64,000 nt of DNA, from NCBI GenBank assembly GCA_947630015.1, contig CANRFY010000001.1:73894-137893 (forward strand), written 5' to 3'. Position 1 is the stretch's first letter. Each line of letters starts with the position of its first letter. Positions 54,073 through 62,643 of this stretch are shown here, one piece after another. The stretch is from an uncultured Clostridia bacterium. GTDB taxonomy: Bacteria > Bacillota > Clostridia > Oscillospirales > CAG-272. The notes under the pieces are model-generated. The model did no database searches. It saw only the letters and a program-made list of their open reading frames with translations, and was not told the origin of the DNA. The translations under genes were made by a program, and so were the position numbers.

Positions 54073-54096
54073 CGGCGCGTCCTCCTTTATTCCGCA

Positions 54097-54131
54097 GGAA
54101 AAGCCGAAAGAGCGCCCGCCGCGGGCGCTCA
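54097..54131 (-). terminator. intra-operon attenuator between the response regulator and kinase genes
   Basis: On the minus strand GAGCGCCCGC and GCGGGCGCTC form a 10-bp stem followed by TTTCGGCTTTT, between the regulator stop (54156) and the kinase start (54072). It should lower kinase expression relative to the regulator. Confidence 0.7.
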
Positions 54132-54155
54132 GATCGGATCAATTATTCAAGAAAA

Positions 54156-54866
54156 TCAGATACATTCAAATTTATAGCCGACGCCCCACACGGTCTTGAG
54201 CGACCATTTCGTCGACGCGCCGTCTATCTTCTCGCGCAGGCGCTTTATATGTACGTCGACTGTTCGCGAGTCGCCGAGATAATCGAAGCCCCATACCTTG
54301 TCGAGCAGCTGATCGCGCGTGAACACGCGGTTGACGTTGAGCGCGAGGAAATGAAGCAGCACAAGCTCCTTCGGCGGGATGTCGACGTATTTGCCGCAAA
54401 GCTTCATCTCGTATTTGTCGATGTTGATTTCGAGATTGTCGAATTTGACGATCGAGCTTTCCTCCGCCTCCTCCGTGTGCGCGGAACGGCGCAGCACGGC
54501 CTTGACACGCGCCGCAAGCTCCTTCATGTCGAACGGCTTGACGACGAAGTCGTCGGCGCCGAGTTCGAGGCCGAGTACCTTGTCGAATACCTCACCCTTC
54601 GCCGTTATCATTATTACGGGCGTCGACGAGATCTCGCGTATCTCGCGGCAGACCTGCCAGCCGTCCTTTTTCGGGAGCATGATGTCGAGCAGCACAAGAT
54701 CGGGGTCGTATTCGCGGAACAGCTCCACTCCCACATCGCCGTCGTTGGCGGTCTTTACTTCGTATCCCTCGTTTTCAAGGTAGAGGCGCAAAAGATCGCA
54801 TATGTTCACGTCGTCGTCTACGACGAGTATCTTCGTCCCGAAATCTATTCCTTCAAGATTCGCCAT
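54156..54866 (-). CDS. OmpR/PhoB-family response regulator
   Basis: 236 residues. Receiver domain with acidic pocket D17-D19, phosphorylation site D61 in LVLLDIMLPKKDGW, the switch threonine in VIMITAKGE and the lysine in VVKPFDMKEL; C-terminal winged helix with VFTRDQLLDKVWGFDYLGDSRTVDVH (residues split here by role). It is the first gene of the two-component operon. The best match by wording is the WalR/PhoP-like group of Firmicutes, but genes typical of walRK operons are absent. Confidence 0.95.
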   Translation of the reverse strand: MANLEGIDFGTKILVVDDDVNICDLLRLYLENEGYEVKTANDGDVGVELFREYDPDLVLLDIMLPKKDGWQVCREIREISSTPVIMITAKGEVFDKVLGLELGADDFVVKPFDMKELAARVKAVLRRSAHTEEAEESSIVKFDNLEINIDKYEMKLCGKYVDIPPKELVLLHFLALNVNRVFTRDQLLDKVWGFDYLGDSRTVDVHIKRLREKIDGASTKWSLKTVWGVGYKFECI

Positions 54867-54902
54867 GACTTTTCCCCCTTATAAATTTTTATTCGTATTT
54901 AA

Positions 54903-54931
54903 AGTATATCATACAAGCGGCGCAAAGTAAA
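54903..54931 (-). promoter_or_regulatory. promoter of the two-component operon
   Basis: Minus-strand TTTACT (54926-54931), 17-bp spacer, TATACT (54903-54908), about 40 bp before the regulator start. Confidence 0.75.
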
Positions 54932-55107
54932 CATTAAATCGACCGTCAGGGCGAAAAAATTGCGCGCCGCCGTTTGCTTTATGATATGATTTTATCGTCC
55001 GCGAGTGTTTGTTTCGAGTCGAATCTATGATTTTTCGGTGAATTTTTTCCCTTTTCGGGCATATTTTTTGAAAATTCTCAAAACGGCGCAATCTTCGCGA
55101 TTTGAGA

Positions 55108-55136
55108 TTGAAAAGGCGCGGGATTTATGATATACT
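55108..55136 (+). promoter_or_regulatory. ychF promoter
   Basis: TTGAAA (55108-55113), 17-bp spacer, TATACT (55131-55136), 66 bp before the ATG. Confidence 0.72.
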
Positions 55137-55202
55137 TTATTGTCGGATGTTAAAAGCAAAAGGAAAGGCTGCCGCCGCCATCGGCGCGGCAGAAATAATA
55201 AT

Positions 55203-56297
55203 ATGAAATTAGGAATCGTAGGTCTGCCGAACGTCGGCAAAAGCACACTCTTCAACGCGCTCACCTCGGCGGGAGCCGAATCGGCGAATTATCCGTTCTG
55301 CACGATCGAACCGAACGTCGGCGTCGTCCCGGTTCCGGACGAACGCCTCGACTGGCTCGCGTCGCTTTATAATCCGGAGCTTTATACGCCCGCGACGATC
55401 GAATTCGTCGATATTGCCGGTCTTGTGCGCGGAGCGTCGCACGGCGAGGGTCTCGGCAACAAATTTCTTTCGCATATACGCGAATGCGACGCCGTGATCC
55501 ACGTCGTCCGCTGCTTTGAAAACGACGATATAATCCACGTCGAAGGCTCCGTCGATCCGCTGCGCGATCTTGAAACGATCAATATCGAAATGACGCTCGC
55601 CGATCTCGAAACGGTCGAACACCGCCTCGACCGCACGCGCAAGCAGGCGAAGGGCAATAAATCGCTCGAGGTCGAGGTCGCGCTTCTCGAACGCGTCCGC
55701 GATTCGCTCTCCGACGGCATAACGATCCGCTCAATGGAGTTCACGGACGATGAACGCGCCGTCATTTCCGATATCTCGCTTCTGACCGCGAAGCCCGTGA
55801 TCTACGCCGCCAATATCGACGAGGCGTCGATCGGCGGCGGCTATGAATCGCTCGACGGATACCGCAAGGTCGCAGACGTCGCCGCGGCCGAGGGCGCGGA
55901 GATCATCCCCATCTGCGCCGAGATCGAGGCCGAGATCGCGGGACTCGACGCCGACGACCGTGAAATGTTCCTCTCCGATCTCGGAATCGCCGAATCGGGA
56001 CTGTCGCGGCTCATCAAAAAGAGCTATTCCCTGCTCGGTCTGATCAGCTATCTGACGGCGGGACCGAAGGAGGTGCGCGCATGGACGATCAAGCGCGGCA
56101 CAAAAGCGCCGCAGGCGGCCGGCAAGATACACAGCGATTTCGAGCGCGGCTTCATACGCGCGGAAATAGTCTCATACGACGCGCTGCATGAATGCGGTTC
56201 GATGAGCGCCGCTAAGGAACGCGGGCTTGTCCGCAGCGAGGGCAAGGATTACGTGATGCAGGACGGCGACGTCGTGCTGTTCAGATTCAACGTGTGA
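55203..56297 (+). CDS. ychF: redox-regulated ATPase YchF
   Basis: Obg-family P-loop protein that prefers ATP and associates with ribosomes. 364 residues from the ATG at 55203 ([14 protein letters not shown]); upstream in-frame codons give no known N terminus. G1 [11 protein letters not shown]3 [10 protein letters not shown], and the NIDE region in place of the NKxD motif explain the ATP preference. The coiled-coil insertion (about 125-205) and C-terminal TGS domain ([19 protein letters not shown]) are present. Confidence 0.96.
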   Translation: MKLGIVGLPNVGKSTLFNALTSAGAESANYPFCTIEPNVGVVPVPDERLDWLASLYNPELYTPATIEFVDIAGLVRGASHGEGLGNKFLSHIRECDAVIHVVRCFENDDIIHVEGSVDPLRDLETINIEMTLADLETVEHRLDRTRKQAKGNKSLEVEVALLERVRDSLSDGITIRSMEFTDDERAVISDISLLTAKPVIYAANIDEASIGGGYESLDGYRKVADVAAAEGAEIIPICAEIEAEIAGLDADDREMFLSDLGIAESGLSRLIKKSYSLLGLISYLTAGPKEVRAWTIKRGTKAPQAAGKIHSDFERGFIRAEIVSYDALHECGSMSAAKERGLVRSEGKDYVMQDGDVVLFRFNV

Positions 56298-56303
56298 AAT
56301 ATA

Positions 56304-56332
56304 AATGGGAGCCGCAAGGCTCCCATTTTTTT
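56304..56332 (+). terminator. ychF terminator
   Basis: AATGGGAGCC, GCAA, GGCTCCCATTTTTTT right after the stop. Confidence 0.92.
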
Positions 56333-56349
56333 GAGTTTGCAATCGAAAT

Positions 56350-56550
56350 ATGCGCACGCGCGGCTGCTTCATCGGCGCACGAACGCGCGGCGCAGAGGCG
56401 AACACATTCGCCCATAACCCCTGTAATAAAAATTCTTGAAGATTCTTAAGGGGGCAGATGCGAAGCATCTGCTAACTTTCCGCTTGCGGAAAGTTCGACT
56501 TTCTTCAAAAGTTTCCCTGAAGCGGGGTTCGGGGGCAGCGCCCCGAATAT
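56350..56550 (-). repeat. convergent-junction repeat, copy B
   Basis: Inverted relative to copy A at 30897-31100. The same order of palindromes is present: GGGGCGCTGCCCCC, CTTTCCGC-AAGCGGAAAG, GCAGATGCTTCGCATCTGC (third-loop base changed), then GCGCGTTCGTGCGC. It lies between convergent ychF and the ATPase gene. Confidence 0.85.
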
Positions 56551-56559
56551 AATAAAATC

Positions 56560-57630
56560 TCAAAAAATCTTTGATTCGAGAGCGCGGGCCTCTTTCGTCA
56601 CGCCGTCGAAATCCATCGCGGGCGTGTAGATCGTCTCGATCTCGGCGTGAATTCTGCCCGCCTCGGAGAGGGACGACAGCGCCTCCTCGATGAGCGCGTC
56701 CGCGCTCTTTTCCGAGAATCTGATTTTCGCGCGGTCGGGGCGAATCGATTCGTTTTTCACGAAACGTCCGCAGTTGATCCTGATGTCGCCGCGCTCGTAA
56801 TCATCCCCGTCCGCGAGCTTTACAAGCACGCCCGTGCCTGGATAGTATATCGCCTCGCACAGCTCGGGCAGAAGCGCGTCGAGCGCGACGGTCATTTCGG
56901 CGCCGTGCGTCTCCTCGCGAAGCCGGCGCATATAGATGTATCCCGCGCCGTGATCGCGGCTCACCGTGACCGTCGTCGACGCTCCGCGCTCGAGCGTATC
57001 GAGCCGCACCGCGCCGGATGTCGAATGCGCGCTTATGAAGCGGCGGCGTTCCTCGCCGCCGTCGCCGCGTCCGATCAGCTGGCGGATCATGCGGCGCATC
57101 GCCGAGTCCATCTTTGCGTCGTCGACGGCGCGTTCATATGCGCCTATGACGTCGCGGCGCGCGATTCCGGCCGCGCGCAGCAGTCTGTATGCGCGCTCGT
57201 ATGCGATCGATTTGCTCTTAAACAGACGCTCGATCTCCGATCTGTGTCCGCGCAGCTCGTCTTCATTCCACATCGCGCCGAGATTGATTATGCTCCCGCA
57301 TACGCCCGGGTAAAACGGATCGTGACAGTGCGGAGCCGTTCCGTCAAAAATCGCTGTCCCGAGCGCATCGATTATGATCCCGTCGAGCGATCCCGAATCA
57401 GACGAACAAAGAAGCGCCTCGAATTCGATCCCCTCGCGCTCCGCGCGCGCCGCGATCGAATCCATAAGCGTGCTTTTGCCCGTTCCCGGGCCTCCCTTGA
57501 GGATGTAGACCGATTTGTATTTGTCCTCCGAATACGCCTCGCCGAACAGCGAATAAAAACCGTCGGCCGAATTCGCCGATGCAAAATAGCCCTGCGCGCC
57601 GCGACGCTCTATCGAATGATGTAGTTTCAT
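56560..57630 (-). CDS. P-loop ATPase of the PRK06851-like family
   Basis: 356 residues of unknown role. A P-loop ILKGGPGTGKSTLMDSI (Walker A at about 46-54) sits in the first third; a second ATPase-like P-loop often seen in longer homologues is not obvious here. The YFASANSADGFYSLF start and CHDPFYPGVCGSIINLG segments are conserved wording from Clostridia homologues as I remember them. The family is uncharacterised. It is followed by copy B of the junction repeat. Confidence 0.8.
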   Translation of the reverse strand: MKLHHSIERRGAQGYFASANSADGFYSLFGEAYSEDKYKSVYILKGGPGTGKSTLMDSIAARAEREGIEFEALLCSSDSGSLDGIIIDALGTAIFDGTAPHCHDPFYPGVCGSIINLGAMWNEDELRGHRSEIERLFKSKSIAYERAYRLLRAAGIARRDVIGAYERAVDDAKMDSAMRRMIRQLIGRGDGGEERRRFISAHSTSGAVRLDTLERGASTTVTVSRDHGAGYIYMRRLREETHGAEMTVALDALLPELCEAIYYPGTGVLVKLADGDDYERGDIRINCGRFVKNESIRPDRAKIRFSEKSADALIEEALSSLSEAGRIHAEIETIYTPAMDFDGVTKEARALESKIF

Positions 57631-57782
57631 TATTGTACCGCTGCCTTTCTCTATGACCGTCTTTCGACTTTCTCTATCATATTATGACGGGCGGACCGTT
57701 TTGACATTGCGCGGACGCGATTTTTTCGTTGATTTTTATTTTGCGGCGTGATAGAATAGTGAAAACGCTGTCGGAGGACATC

Positions 57783-57893
57783 ATGATAAAAAGGATACTC
57801 GTAACAGGTCTGAACGGCGCCGGTAAATCGACGCTCGGACGCGCGCTCGCCGAATCGCTCGGCGAAATAAATAAGCGCGACGGCGGTCACTGA
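57783..57893 (+). pseudogene. truncated P-loop kinase remnant
   Basis: 36 codons beginning MIKRILVTGLNGAGKSTLGR, an intact Walker A of an adenylate/shikimate-type kinase, behind CGGAGG. The reading ends after EINKRDGGH at a TGA inside a stem-loop, so nearly all of the kinase is missing. It looks like a 5' fragment left by deletion; a tiny functional peptide is less likely. Confidence 0.6.
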
Positions 57894-57912
57894 CCGTCTG
57901 TCGCGCTTTATT
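57873..57912. terminator. bidirectional stem-loop
   Basis: AAGCGCGACGGCGGTCA and TGACCGTCTGTCGCGCTT form a long stem with a small asymmetry, T-rich on the plus strand. It serves the minus-strand membrane protein gene and covers the end of the kinase remnant. Confidence 0.75.
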
Positions 57913-57918
57913 ATTACG

Positions 57919-58695
57919 TCAGCCGTTCTTTTTGTGCGAGCGGCGCAGCTCGCGCAGGCGCTCGCGTTCGTTCGCAATATGCTCCTTTACCGCCGCGAAC
58001 GCGTCGTTATACGACACCGAACGCAGACGCGGGAATGCGTGTATCATTCGGCGCTGCTGCGCGTTCATCAGACTCGTGAAGCGCTCGAGTATCGCCTCCC
58101 TCGCCGATACGTCGCGGACTTGTTCCGCGATCTTGCGCTCGATGCCCTCGACGGCGCTCGCAAGCTCGCGGAGCTTTTCGTTGAAGCCGGCGAATCCGAC
58201 GACTGTCGTGATTATATCGGTGACGAACGACGCGAGCGTCAGCGCGCATATGACGTGCAGAAGCGCCGTCGGTATCGCGTCCGTCATCCGCTCGACGGCG
58301 GGCTGGACGTATTTCACCACGACTACTGAGAAAATGCCGAACACGAGCGCGCCGAGCGCGCATATGCGCCCGTTAATGTTGAGCTTTTTATCCGAATAAT
58401 CCCACCAGCGCGCGTGGAACAGCTTTTCCATCACGTATGACGTCGCGTATTCGAGCGAGCAGTCGAGCAGCACGCCAAGTATGAACAAGAGCGCGACGTT
58501 CGATATCCTGCCGAGAATCAAAACGTCGAGTACGGCGCCGAATCCGTAGATCGGACAGTATGGGCCGTTCAAAAATCCTCGGTTGATGAATTTGCCGGCC
58601 TGCACCGAGCAGAGCGCGGTTTCATATATCCATCCCGCGACGCTGTATATCATGAGCCACAGAAATACGCGTTCTGTATAAATCAACAGTTCCAT
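57919..58695 (-). CDS. membrane protein, putative ABC-transporter type IV (PF06541-like)
   Basis: 258 residues from the ATG at 58695, behind GGGAGAGG. Four to five membrane segments fill about 5-170 (FLWLMIYSVAGWIYETALCS; GLFNGPYCPIYGFG-type loop; VFGIFSVVVVKYV), followed by a soluble helical tail (about 175-258). The NGPYCPIYGFGAV motif marks this family of poorly understood Firmicutes membrane proteins. Its start shares one base with the stop of the HD gene (TAATG). Confidence 0.85.
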   Translation of the reverse strand: MELLIYTERVFLWLMIYSVAGWIYETALCSVQAGKFINRGFLNGPYCPIYGFGAVLDVLILGRISNVALLFILGVLLDCSLEYATSYVMEKLFHARWWDYSDKKLNINGRICALGALVFGIFSVVVVKYVQPAVERMTDAIPTALLHVICALTLASFVTDIITTVVGFAGFNEKLRELASAVEGIERKIAEQVRDVSAREAILERFTSLMNAQQRRMIHAFPRLRSVSYNDAFAAVKEHIANERERLRELRRSHKKNG

Positions 58696-59165
58696 TAGAT
58701 GCCTCTCCCGAGCTTTTTCACTATGCCCGCCGCCGTTTCGCGCGCCGCGCATATCTTGTCGGCGACGCAGAGGATCACGCTTTCGCGGCATTTCGGCGGC
58801 GCGATATTGAGCGGGAACATATGATGCGCTATCATATCGCGCTCGATTTTATTAAGCTTGAAATCGCATTGTGCGTTTTTGAGCGCCTGTCCCGCGTGAG
58901 AAAACGCGTGCAGATCGTGTCCGTCGTGCGGCTTATGCCAATCGTAGAGATAATAATCGTGCAAAAGCGCTCCGCGCACGAGCGAACGTTTATTCGTTTT
59001 TATATGAAGCAGATCGGATATATAGAGGCACGCTTTCGTCACGGCGATCGAATGATCGTATGTGCTGACGGAGCCGTGCTGCATAAACCGCCGCTCGGCG
59101 CGCATCCCGCCGGAGGCGAGTATATCCCCGCCGTATCTTTTTATAACGCGCGTGTAATCCTTCAT
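58695..59165 (-). CDS. HD-domain hydrolase
   Basis: 156 residues from the ATG at 59165 (MKDYTRVIKRYG), which has GAGG 5 bases upstream; in-frame ATGs at 59195 and 59222 have weaker sites. HD-superfamily metal residues: STYDHSIAVTKA, GALLHDYYLYDWH (the HD pair), FSHAGQALK and IAHHMFP. The family is a conserved, uncharacterised Firmicutes HD phosphohydrolase. Translationally coupled to the membrane protein downstream by TAATG. Confidence 0.85.
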   Translation of the reverse strand: MKDYTRVIKRYGGDILASGGMRAERRFMQHGSVSTYDHSIAVTKACLYISDLLHIKTNKRSLVRGALLHDYYLYDWHKPHDGHDLHAFSHAGQALKNAQCDFKLNKIERDMIAHHMFPLNIAPPKCRESVILCVADKICAARETAAGIVKKLGRGI

Positions 59166-59302
59166 AACAGCCTCGCATAATTTTCTCCATGACATTATAC
59201 TACCGCCGCGCGCGGATTGCAAGCGCCGATTTATGAAAAAGCAATCGCGGCGGACGCGATAAATCCGCGTTCAAATATTTTCGATTATTTTTCAAAAAAG
59301 GC

Positions 59303-59331
59303 TTGACAAGGACGCCGCCCGCGAGTATAAT
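59303..59331 (+). promoter_or_regulatory. promoter of tRNA-Leu(GAG)
   Basis: TTGACA (59303-59308), 17-bp spacer, TATAAT (59326-59331), 12 bp before the tRNA. Perfect hexamers. Confidence 0.92.
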
Positions 59332-59343
59332 ATAGAAGCGTTC

Positions 59344-59425
59344 GCGGGAGTGGCGGAACTGGCAGACGCGCACGTTTGAGGGGCGTGTGGTTCACACCGT
59401 ACGGGTTCAAGTCCCGTTTCCCGCA
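59344..59425 (+). tRNA. tRNA-Leu (anticodon GAG)
   Basis: Class II tRNA of 82 bases. Acceptor GCGGGAG / TTCCCGC, anticodon stem CACGT / GCGTG around TTGAGGG, T-arm GGTTCAAGTCC. Discriminator A; CCA not encoded. A GCATCC hairpin terminator follows. Confidence 0.95.
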
Positions 59426-59429
59426 TAGC

Positions 59430-59456
59430 AAAGGCATCCACACAGTGGATGCCTTT
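59430..59456 (+). terminator. terminator of tRNA-Leu(GAG)
   Basis: AAAGGCATCCAC, ACA, GTGGATGCCTTTT, directly after the tRNA. Confidence 0.92.
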
Positions 59457-59460
59457 TGTT

Positions 59461-59739
59461 ATGCGGCGGAACGTTCCGACTTGAACCCCTCGAGGTATTG
59501 CGAGCCGGTGAGCCTCGCATCTCCGTCGCTTTTCCGAACGTGAACCCGAGCGAAAGACTCGCACAGTCTGACCTCGTCCTCAAGCTCCCGTTTCTTATGC
59601 GGTGGTGTGCCATGCGGCGATTGCCGCGATCTTTTCGCGAGCGTCGAAAAAATCAGGCAATATCTGAAAAGTAGCGGGATAGTAGAGATGTGTGGCGCGC
59701 GTGTAGAGCGGTCGGAATGAACCGTCGACAACAGTGATA
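59461..59739. other. no gene seen between tRNA-Leu and degV
   Basis: About 280 bp without a convincing reading frame. Short frames on both strands lack ribosome binding sites and family motifs. Several short inverted repeats (GCGAGCC/GGTGAGCCTCGC) are present. It may be the relic of an element that once entered at the tRNA, but no integrase motif is visible. Confidence 0.5.
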
Positions 59740-59769
59740 TTGACCTTTGCGTTACTTCAATGGTAAAAT
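59740..59769 (+). promoter_or_regulatory. degV promoter
   Basis: TTGACC (59740-59745), 18-bp spacer, TAAAAT (59764-59769), about 35 bp before the start. Confidence 0.7.
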
Positions 59770-59803
59770 CAAAGTGAAGTAATTATCGCACAGGAGGGTC
59801 GTC

Positions 59804-60670
59804 ATGTTCTCGATTTTCACCGATTGCGGCTCGAATCTTTCGCGCGCGCTCATCACCGAGCATGATATCAACGTCATTCCCTGCACTTATCTCGTCGACG
59901 GCGAACCCGTTCATTACGACGGCGATCTCGACGCGTTCGATTATAAAAAGTTTTACGATTCGCTGCGTCACGGCTCCGTCGTCACGACGACGCTGTTCAA
60001 TCAGGACGTATTCACGGAAGCGTTCACGCCGACGCTCGAGTGCGGCGGCGACATCATTTATATAGGTCTGTCGAGCGGCATTTCCGGCACATATCACGCC
60101 TCGACACTCGCCGCCCGCGAGCTTATGGAGAAATACCCGGGCCGCCGCGTGCGCGCCGTCGATTCCCGCGGAGCGGGTCTCGGCGTCGGTCTTTTGTGCT
60201 GTCTTGCCGACGATTACCGCCGCGACGGCTTCTCGGTCGACGAAGCCGCCGACAAGCTTGAATCGGCCGTCGACAGGCTTTGCCAGTATTTCACCGTCGA
60301 CGATCTTATGTTTTTGCGGCGCACCGGCCGCATAAGCACCGCGCTTGCCGCGATGGGAACAATCCTCGGCATCAAACCGATGCTGTGGGGCAACGAAAAA
60401 GGGCAGATCGTCGAATGCGGCAAATTTCGCGGCAGAAAGCGCGTCATCGACGCGATCGCGGAAAAATACAGAACGAAGGTCATAAATCCGGAGCTTCAGC
60501 GCGTGTTCATTTCGCACGGCGACTGCGAGGACGAGGCCCGCGAGCTTGGGCGGCGCATCTGCGAGATCGCGCGTCCGCGCGAGCTGTACATACTGCCCCA
60601 CGAGCCGCTTACTGGATCGCACGTCGGCCACGGGATGCTCGCATTATTTTTCATCGGCGACACCAGATAA
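59804..60670 (+). CDS. DegV-family fatty-acid-binding protein
   Basis: 288 residues of the DegV/FakB fold. FTDCGSNLSR is the N-terminal strand and loop, TTTLFNQDVF and YIGLSSGISGTYHAS are fatty-acid pocket segments (the GLSSGISGT run is the family signature), and DDLMFLRRTGRIS is the C-terminal domain signature. FakB proteins present fatty acids to the kinase FakA for phospholipid synthesis. No fakA is adjacent, which is usual because several FakB copies are scattered. AGGAGGG precedes the ATG. Confidence 0.93.
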   Translation: MFSIFTDCGSNLSRALITEHDINVIPCTYLVDGEPVHYDGDLDAFDYKKFYDSLRHGSVVTTTLFNQDVFTEAFTPTLECGGDIIYIGLSSGISGTYHASTLAARELMEKYPGRRVRAVDSRGAGLGVGLLCCLADDYRRDGFSVDEAADKLESAVDRLCQYFTVDDLMFLRRTGRISTALAAMGTILGIKPMLWGNEKGQIVECGKFRGRKRVIDAIAEKYRTKVINPELQRVFISHGDCEDEARELGRRICEIARPRELYILPHEPLTGSHVGHGMLALFFIGDTR

Positions 60671-60694
60671 GCCGCATTTAAAAAGAGGTATCAA

Positions 60695-61900
60695 ATGCGC
60701 GACTATGCAAAATTCACGATAACGGAAAAGGCCGAGCGCTCGCTGCGCTCGGGTCACGTCTGGGTATACGGCGACGAGGTCGTATCTGTCGAGGGCGGTT
60801 ATGAAAACGGCGGGATCGTCGACGTTTTCTCGGGCAAAGGCAAATGGCTCGGCGCGGGATTCGTCAACGACAGCTCGAAGATACGCGTCCGCGTGATCTC
60901 GCGCAATCCGAACGACAAATTCGACCGCGAATTTTTCCGCCGCCGTCTCGATTATTCGATACGGTACAGACGTCAGATCATGGGCGGCGGCTTCGACGCG
61001 TGCAGGCTCGTATTCGGCGAGGCTGACGGATTCCCCGGGCTGACCGTCGACAGATTCGGCGACGTTATCGTCACGGAGGTTCTCTCGCTCGGCATCGACC
61101 GCATACGCGAAATGATATACGAGGAGCTTTTATCCGTGCTTGCGGGATACGGCGTCGCGGTGCGCGCAATATATGAGCGGAGCGATTCGCCACTGCGCGA
61201 CAAGGAGGGACTTCCCCGCCGCGTGGAATATGCGTTCGGCGGCGGCGACGGCCGCGTTACGATATGCGAGAACGGCATTTACTATGACGTCGACTACGAA
61301 AACGGGCAGAAGACGGGATTCTTTCTCGATCAAAAATACAATCGCGCGGCCGCTGCGAAAATCGCGTCTGGACTGCGCGTCCTCGACTGCTTCACGCACA
61401 CGGGCGCGTTCGCGCTGAACTGCGCGAAAGGCGGAGCCGAGTCCGTGCTTGCCGTCGATATATCCGCCGACGCGATCGCATCGGCGCGGCGTAACGCCGC
61501 GCTCAACGCGCTCGACGGCAAGGTATCGTTTCTCGAATGCGACGTATTCGACTATTTGACGGAGCTGTCCGTGTCGAAATCGCATCCATACGATTTCATC
61601 ATACTCGATCCGCCGGCATTTACGAAGAGCAACGCATCGGTCGGCGGCGCGTACAGAGGCTACAAGGATATAAATCTGCGCGCGATGCGGTCGCTGCCGC
61701 GCGGGGGTTATCTCGCGACCTGCTCATGCTCGCACTTCATGAAGGACGATCTGTTCCGCCGTATGCTCGCCGACGCCGCGTCCGACGCCGCCGTCAGCCT
61801 GCGCCAGATCGAGGCGCGCCGACAGTCGCCCGATCATCCGATCCTGTGGGGCGTGCCGGAAACGGAGTACCTCAAATTTTATATCTTCCAGATCGTCTGA
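60695..61900 (+). CDS. PUA-domain rRNA large-subunit methyltransferase, RlmI type
   Basis: 401 residues. An N-terminal PUA domain (about 1-75, SGHVWVYGDEV) precedes a Rossmann methyltransferase: NGQKTGFFLDQKYNR, VLDCFTHTGAFALNCAKGGA (SAM loop) and ILDPPAFTKSN (catalytic region). CSCSHFM supplies the second cysteine typical of 5-methylcytosine enzymes. E. coli RlmI makes m5C1962 in 23S rRNA. It follows degV after 24 bp, likely in one operon. Confidence 0.93.
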   Translation: MRDYAKFTITEKAERSLRSGHVWVYGDEVVSVEGGYENGGIVDVFSGKGKWLGAGFVNDSSKIRVRVISRNPNDKFDREFFRRRLDYSIRYRRQIMGGGFDACRLVFGEADGFPGLTVDRFGDVIVTEVLSLGIDRIREMIYEELLSVLAGYGVAVRAIYERSDSPLRDKEGLPRRVEYAFGGGDGRVTICENGIYYDVDYENGQKTGFFLDQKYNRAAAAKIASGLRVLDCFTHTGAFALNCAKGGAESVLAVDISADAIASARRNAALNALDGKVSFLECDVFDYLTELSVSKSHPYDFIILDPPAFTKSNASVGGAYRGYKDINLRAMRSLPRGGYLATCSCSHFMKDDLFRRMLADAASDAAVSLRQIEARRQSPDHPILWGVPETEYLKFYIFQIV

Positions 61901-61922
61901 CGCCGGTGGATTTATTTATTTA

Positions 61923-62032
61923 TATTCGGGGCGCTGCCACGAACCCCGCTTAAGGTTAACTGGCAAATGTTTGCGCCTTTGCGATGTGCGTTCGTTCACC
62001 GATGAAGCAGCCGCGCGGGCGCGAACACCGAA
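61923..62032 (+). repeat. convergent-junction repeat, copy C (internally deleted)
   Basis: Shares TATATTCGGGGCGCTGCC with copy B at the left and CGATGTGCGTTCGTTCACC ... GAAGCAGCCGCGCG with copies A and B at the right. The middle palindromes (AAGCGGAAAG and GCATCTGC units) are missing. Lies between convergent rlmI-type and Nudix genes. Confidence 0.8.
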
Positions 62033-62049
62033 TGCCGCAAATTACAAAA

Positions 62050-62080
62050 AAATGGAGAACACCGAAGGTGTTCTCCATTT
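62050..62080. terminator. bidirectional terminator
   Basis: AAATGGAGAACACC, GAA, GGTGTTCTCCATTT between the convergent methyltransferase and Nudix genes. Confidence 0.85.
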
Positions 62081-62085
62081 CTATA

Positions 62086-62613
62086 TCAATTCAAAACGGA
62101 GCCTCTGCCGTCCGCAAGCGCGAAATAGAGATTCAATTGCTCAGGTCTGTATCCGACGAATTCGCCCGCGTCCTGAAGCGCGAATATCTCGTCGAGCGTC
62201 GCCCATCTGACCTCCGCGACCTCGTCGTATTGAAGCGTGAGCGAATCGATGTCCGCGTCCTTGACCGCTATGTACACGTCGTCGATGCGGCCGGCGCCGT
62301 ACATTGTCTGTACGAGCCGCACCTCGTCGGATGAGAGATCGAGTCCGATCTCCTCCGATATTTCGCGCATTATGGCCTCGCGGCTTCCCTCTCCCGCCTT
62401 GACGCTGCCGGACACCGTTATATCCCACATCCCCGCATAGCTCTTTTTCCACGGCTGGCGGCGCTGTATCAGCATACGCCTTTTATCCGTATCAAATATG
62501 CATACGTGGACGATCAGCCGGCAAAAGCCCTGCGGCGCGCGTTCGCCGCGCGCTATGACGCGGCCTGTCGGCTTGCGGTCGCGCGTATAGACATCAAACA
62601 TCTCGATCTGCAT
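62086..62613 (-). CDS. Nudix hydrolase
   Basis: 175 residues of the IDI/YfcD-like Nudix group. The Nudix box lies at GSVKAGEGSREAIMREISEE followed by IGL (about 72-94), with the glutamates that bind magnesium in place. MLIQRRQPWKKSYAGMWDIT is the typical preceding strand for isopentenyl-diphosphate isomerase-like relatives. The substrate is unknown. An alternative start at 62601 (MFDVYTRD) is possible; no strong ribosome binding site decides. Confidence 0.88.
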   Translation of the reverse strand: MQIEMFDVYTRDRKPTGRVIARGERAPQGFCRLIVHVCIFDTDKRRMLIQRRQPWKKSYAGMWDITVSGSVKAGEGSREAIMREISEEIGLDLSSDEVRLVQTMYGAGRIDDVYIAVKDADIDSLTLQYDEVAEVRWATLDEIFALQDAGEFVGYRPEQLNLYFALADGRGSVLN

Positions 62614-62643
62614 ATGACGCCGCCCCGATAAGATTCTCTTTTA

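Noticed and set aside
59195..59222. Longer starts for the HD-domain hydrolase.
   Set aside because: They lack a ribosome binding site, while the ATG at 59165 has GAGG at suitable distance and matches the usual protein start.
59461..59739. A recombinase or integrase fragment beside tRNA-Leu(GAG).
   Set aside because: No integrase catalytic residues can be read on either strand; the short frames are unsupported.
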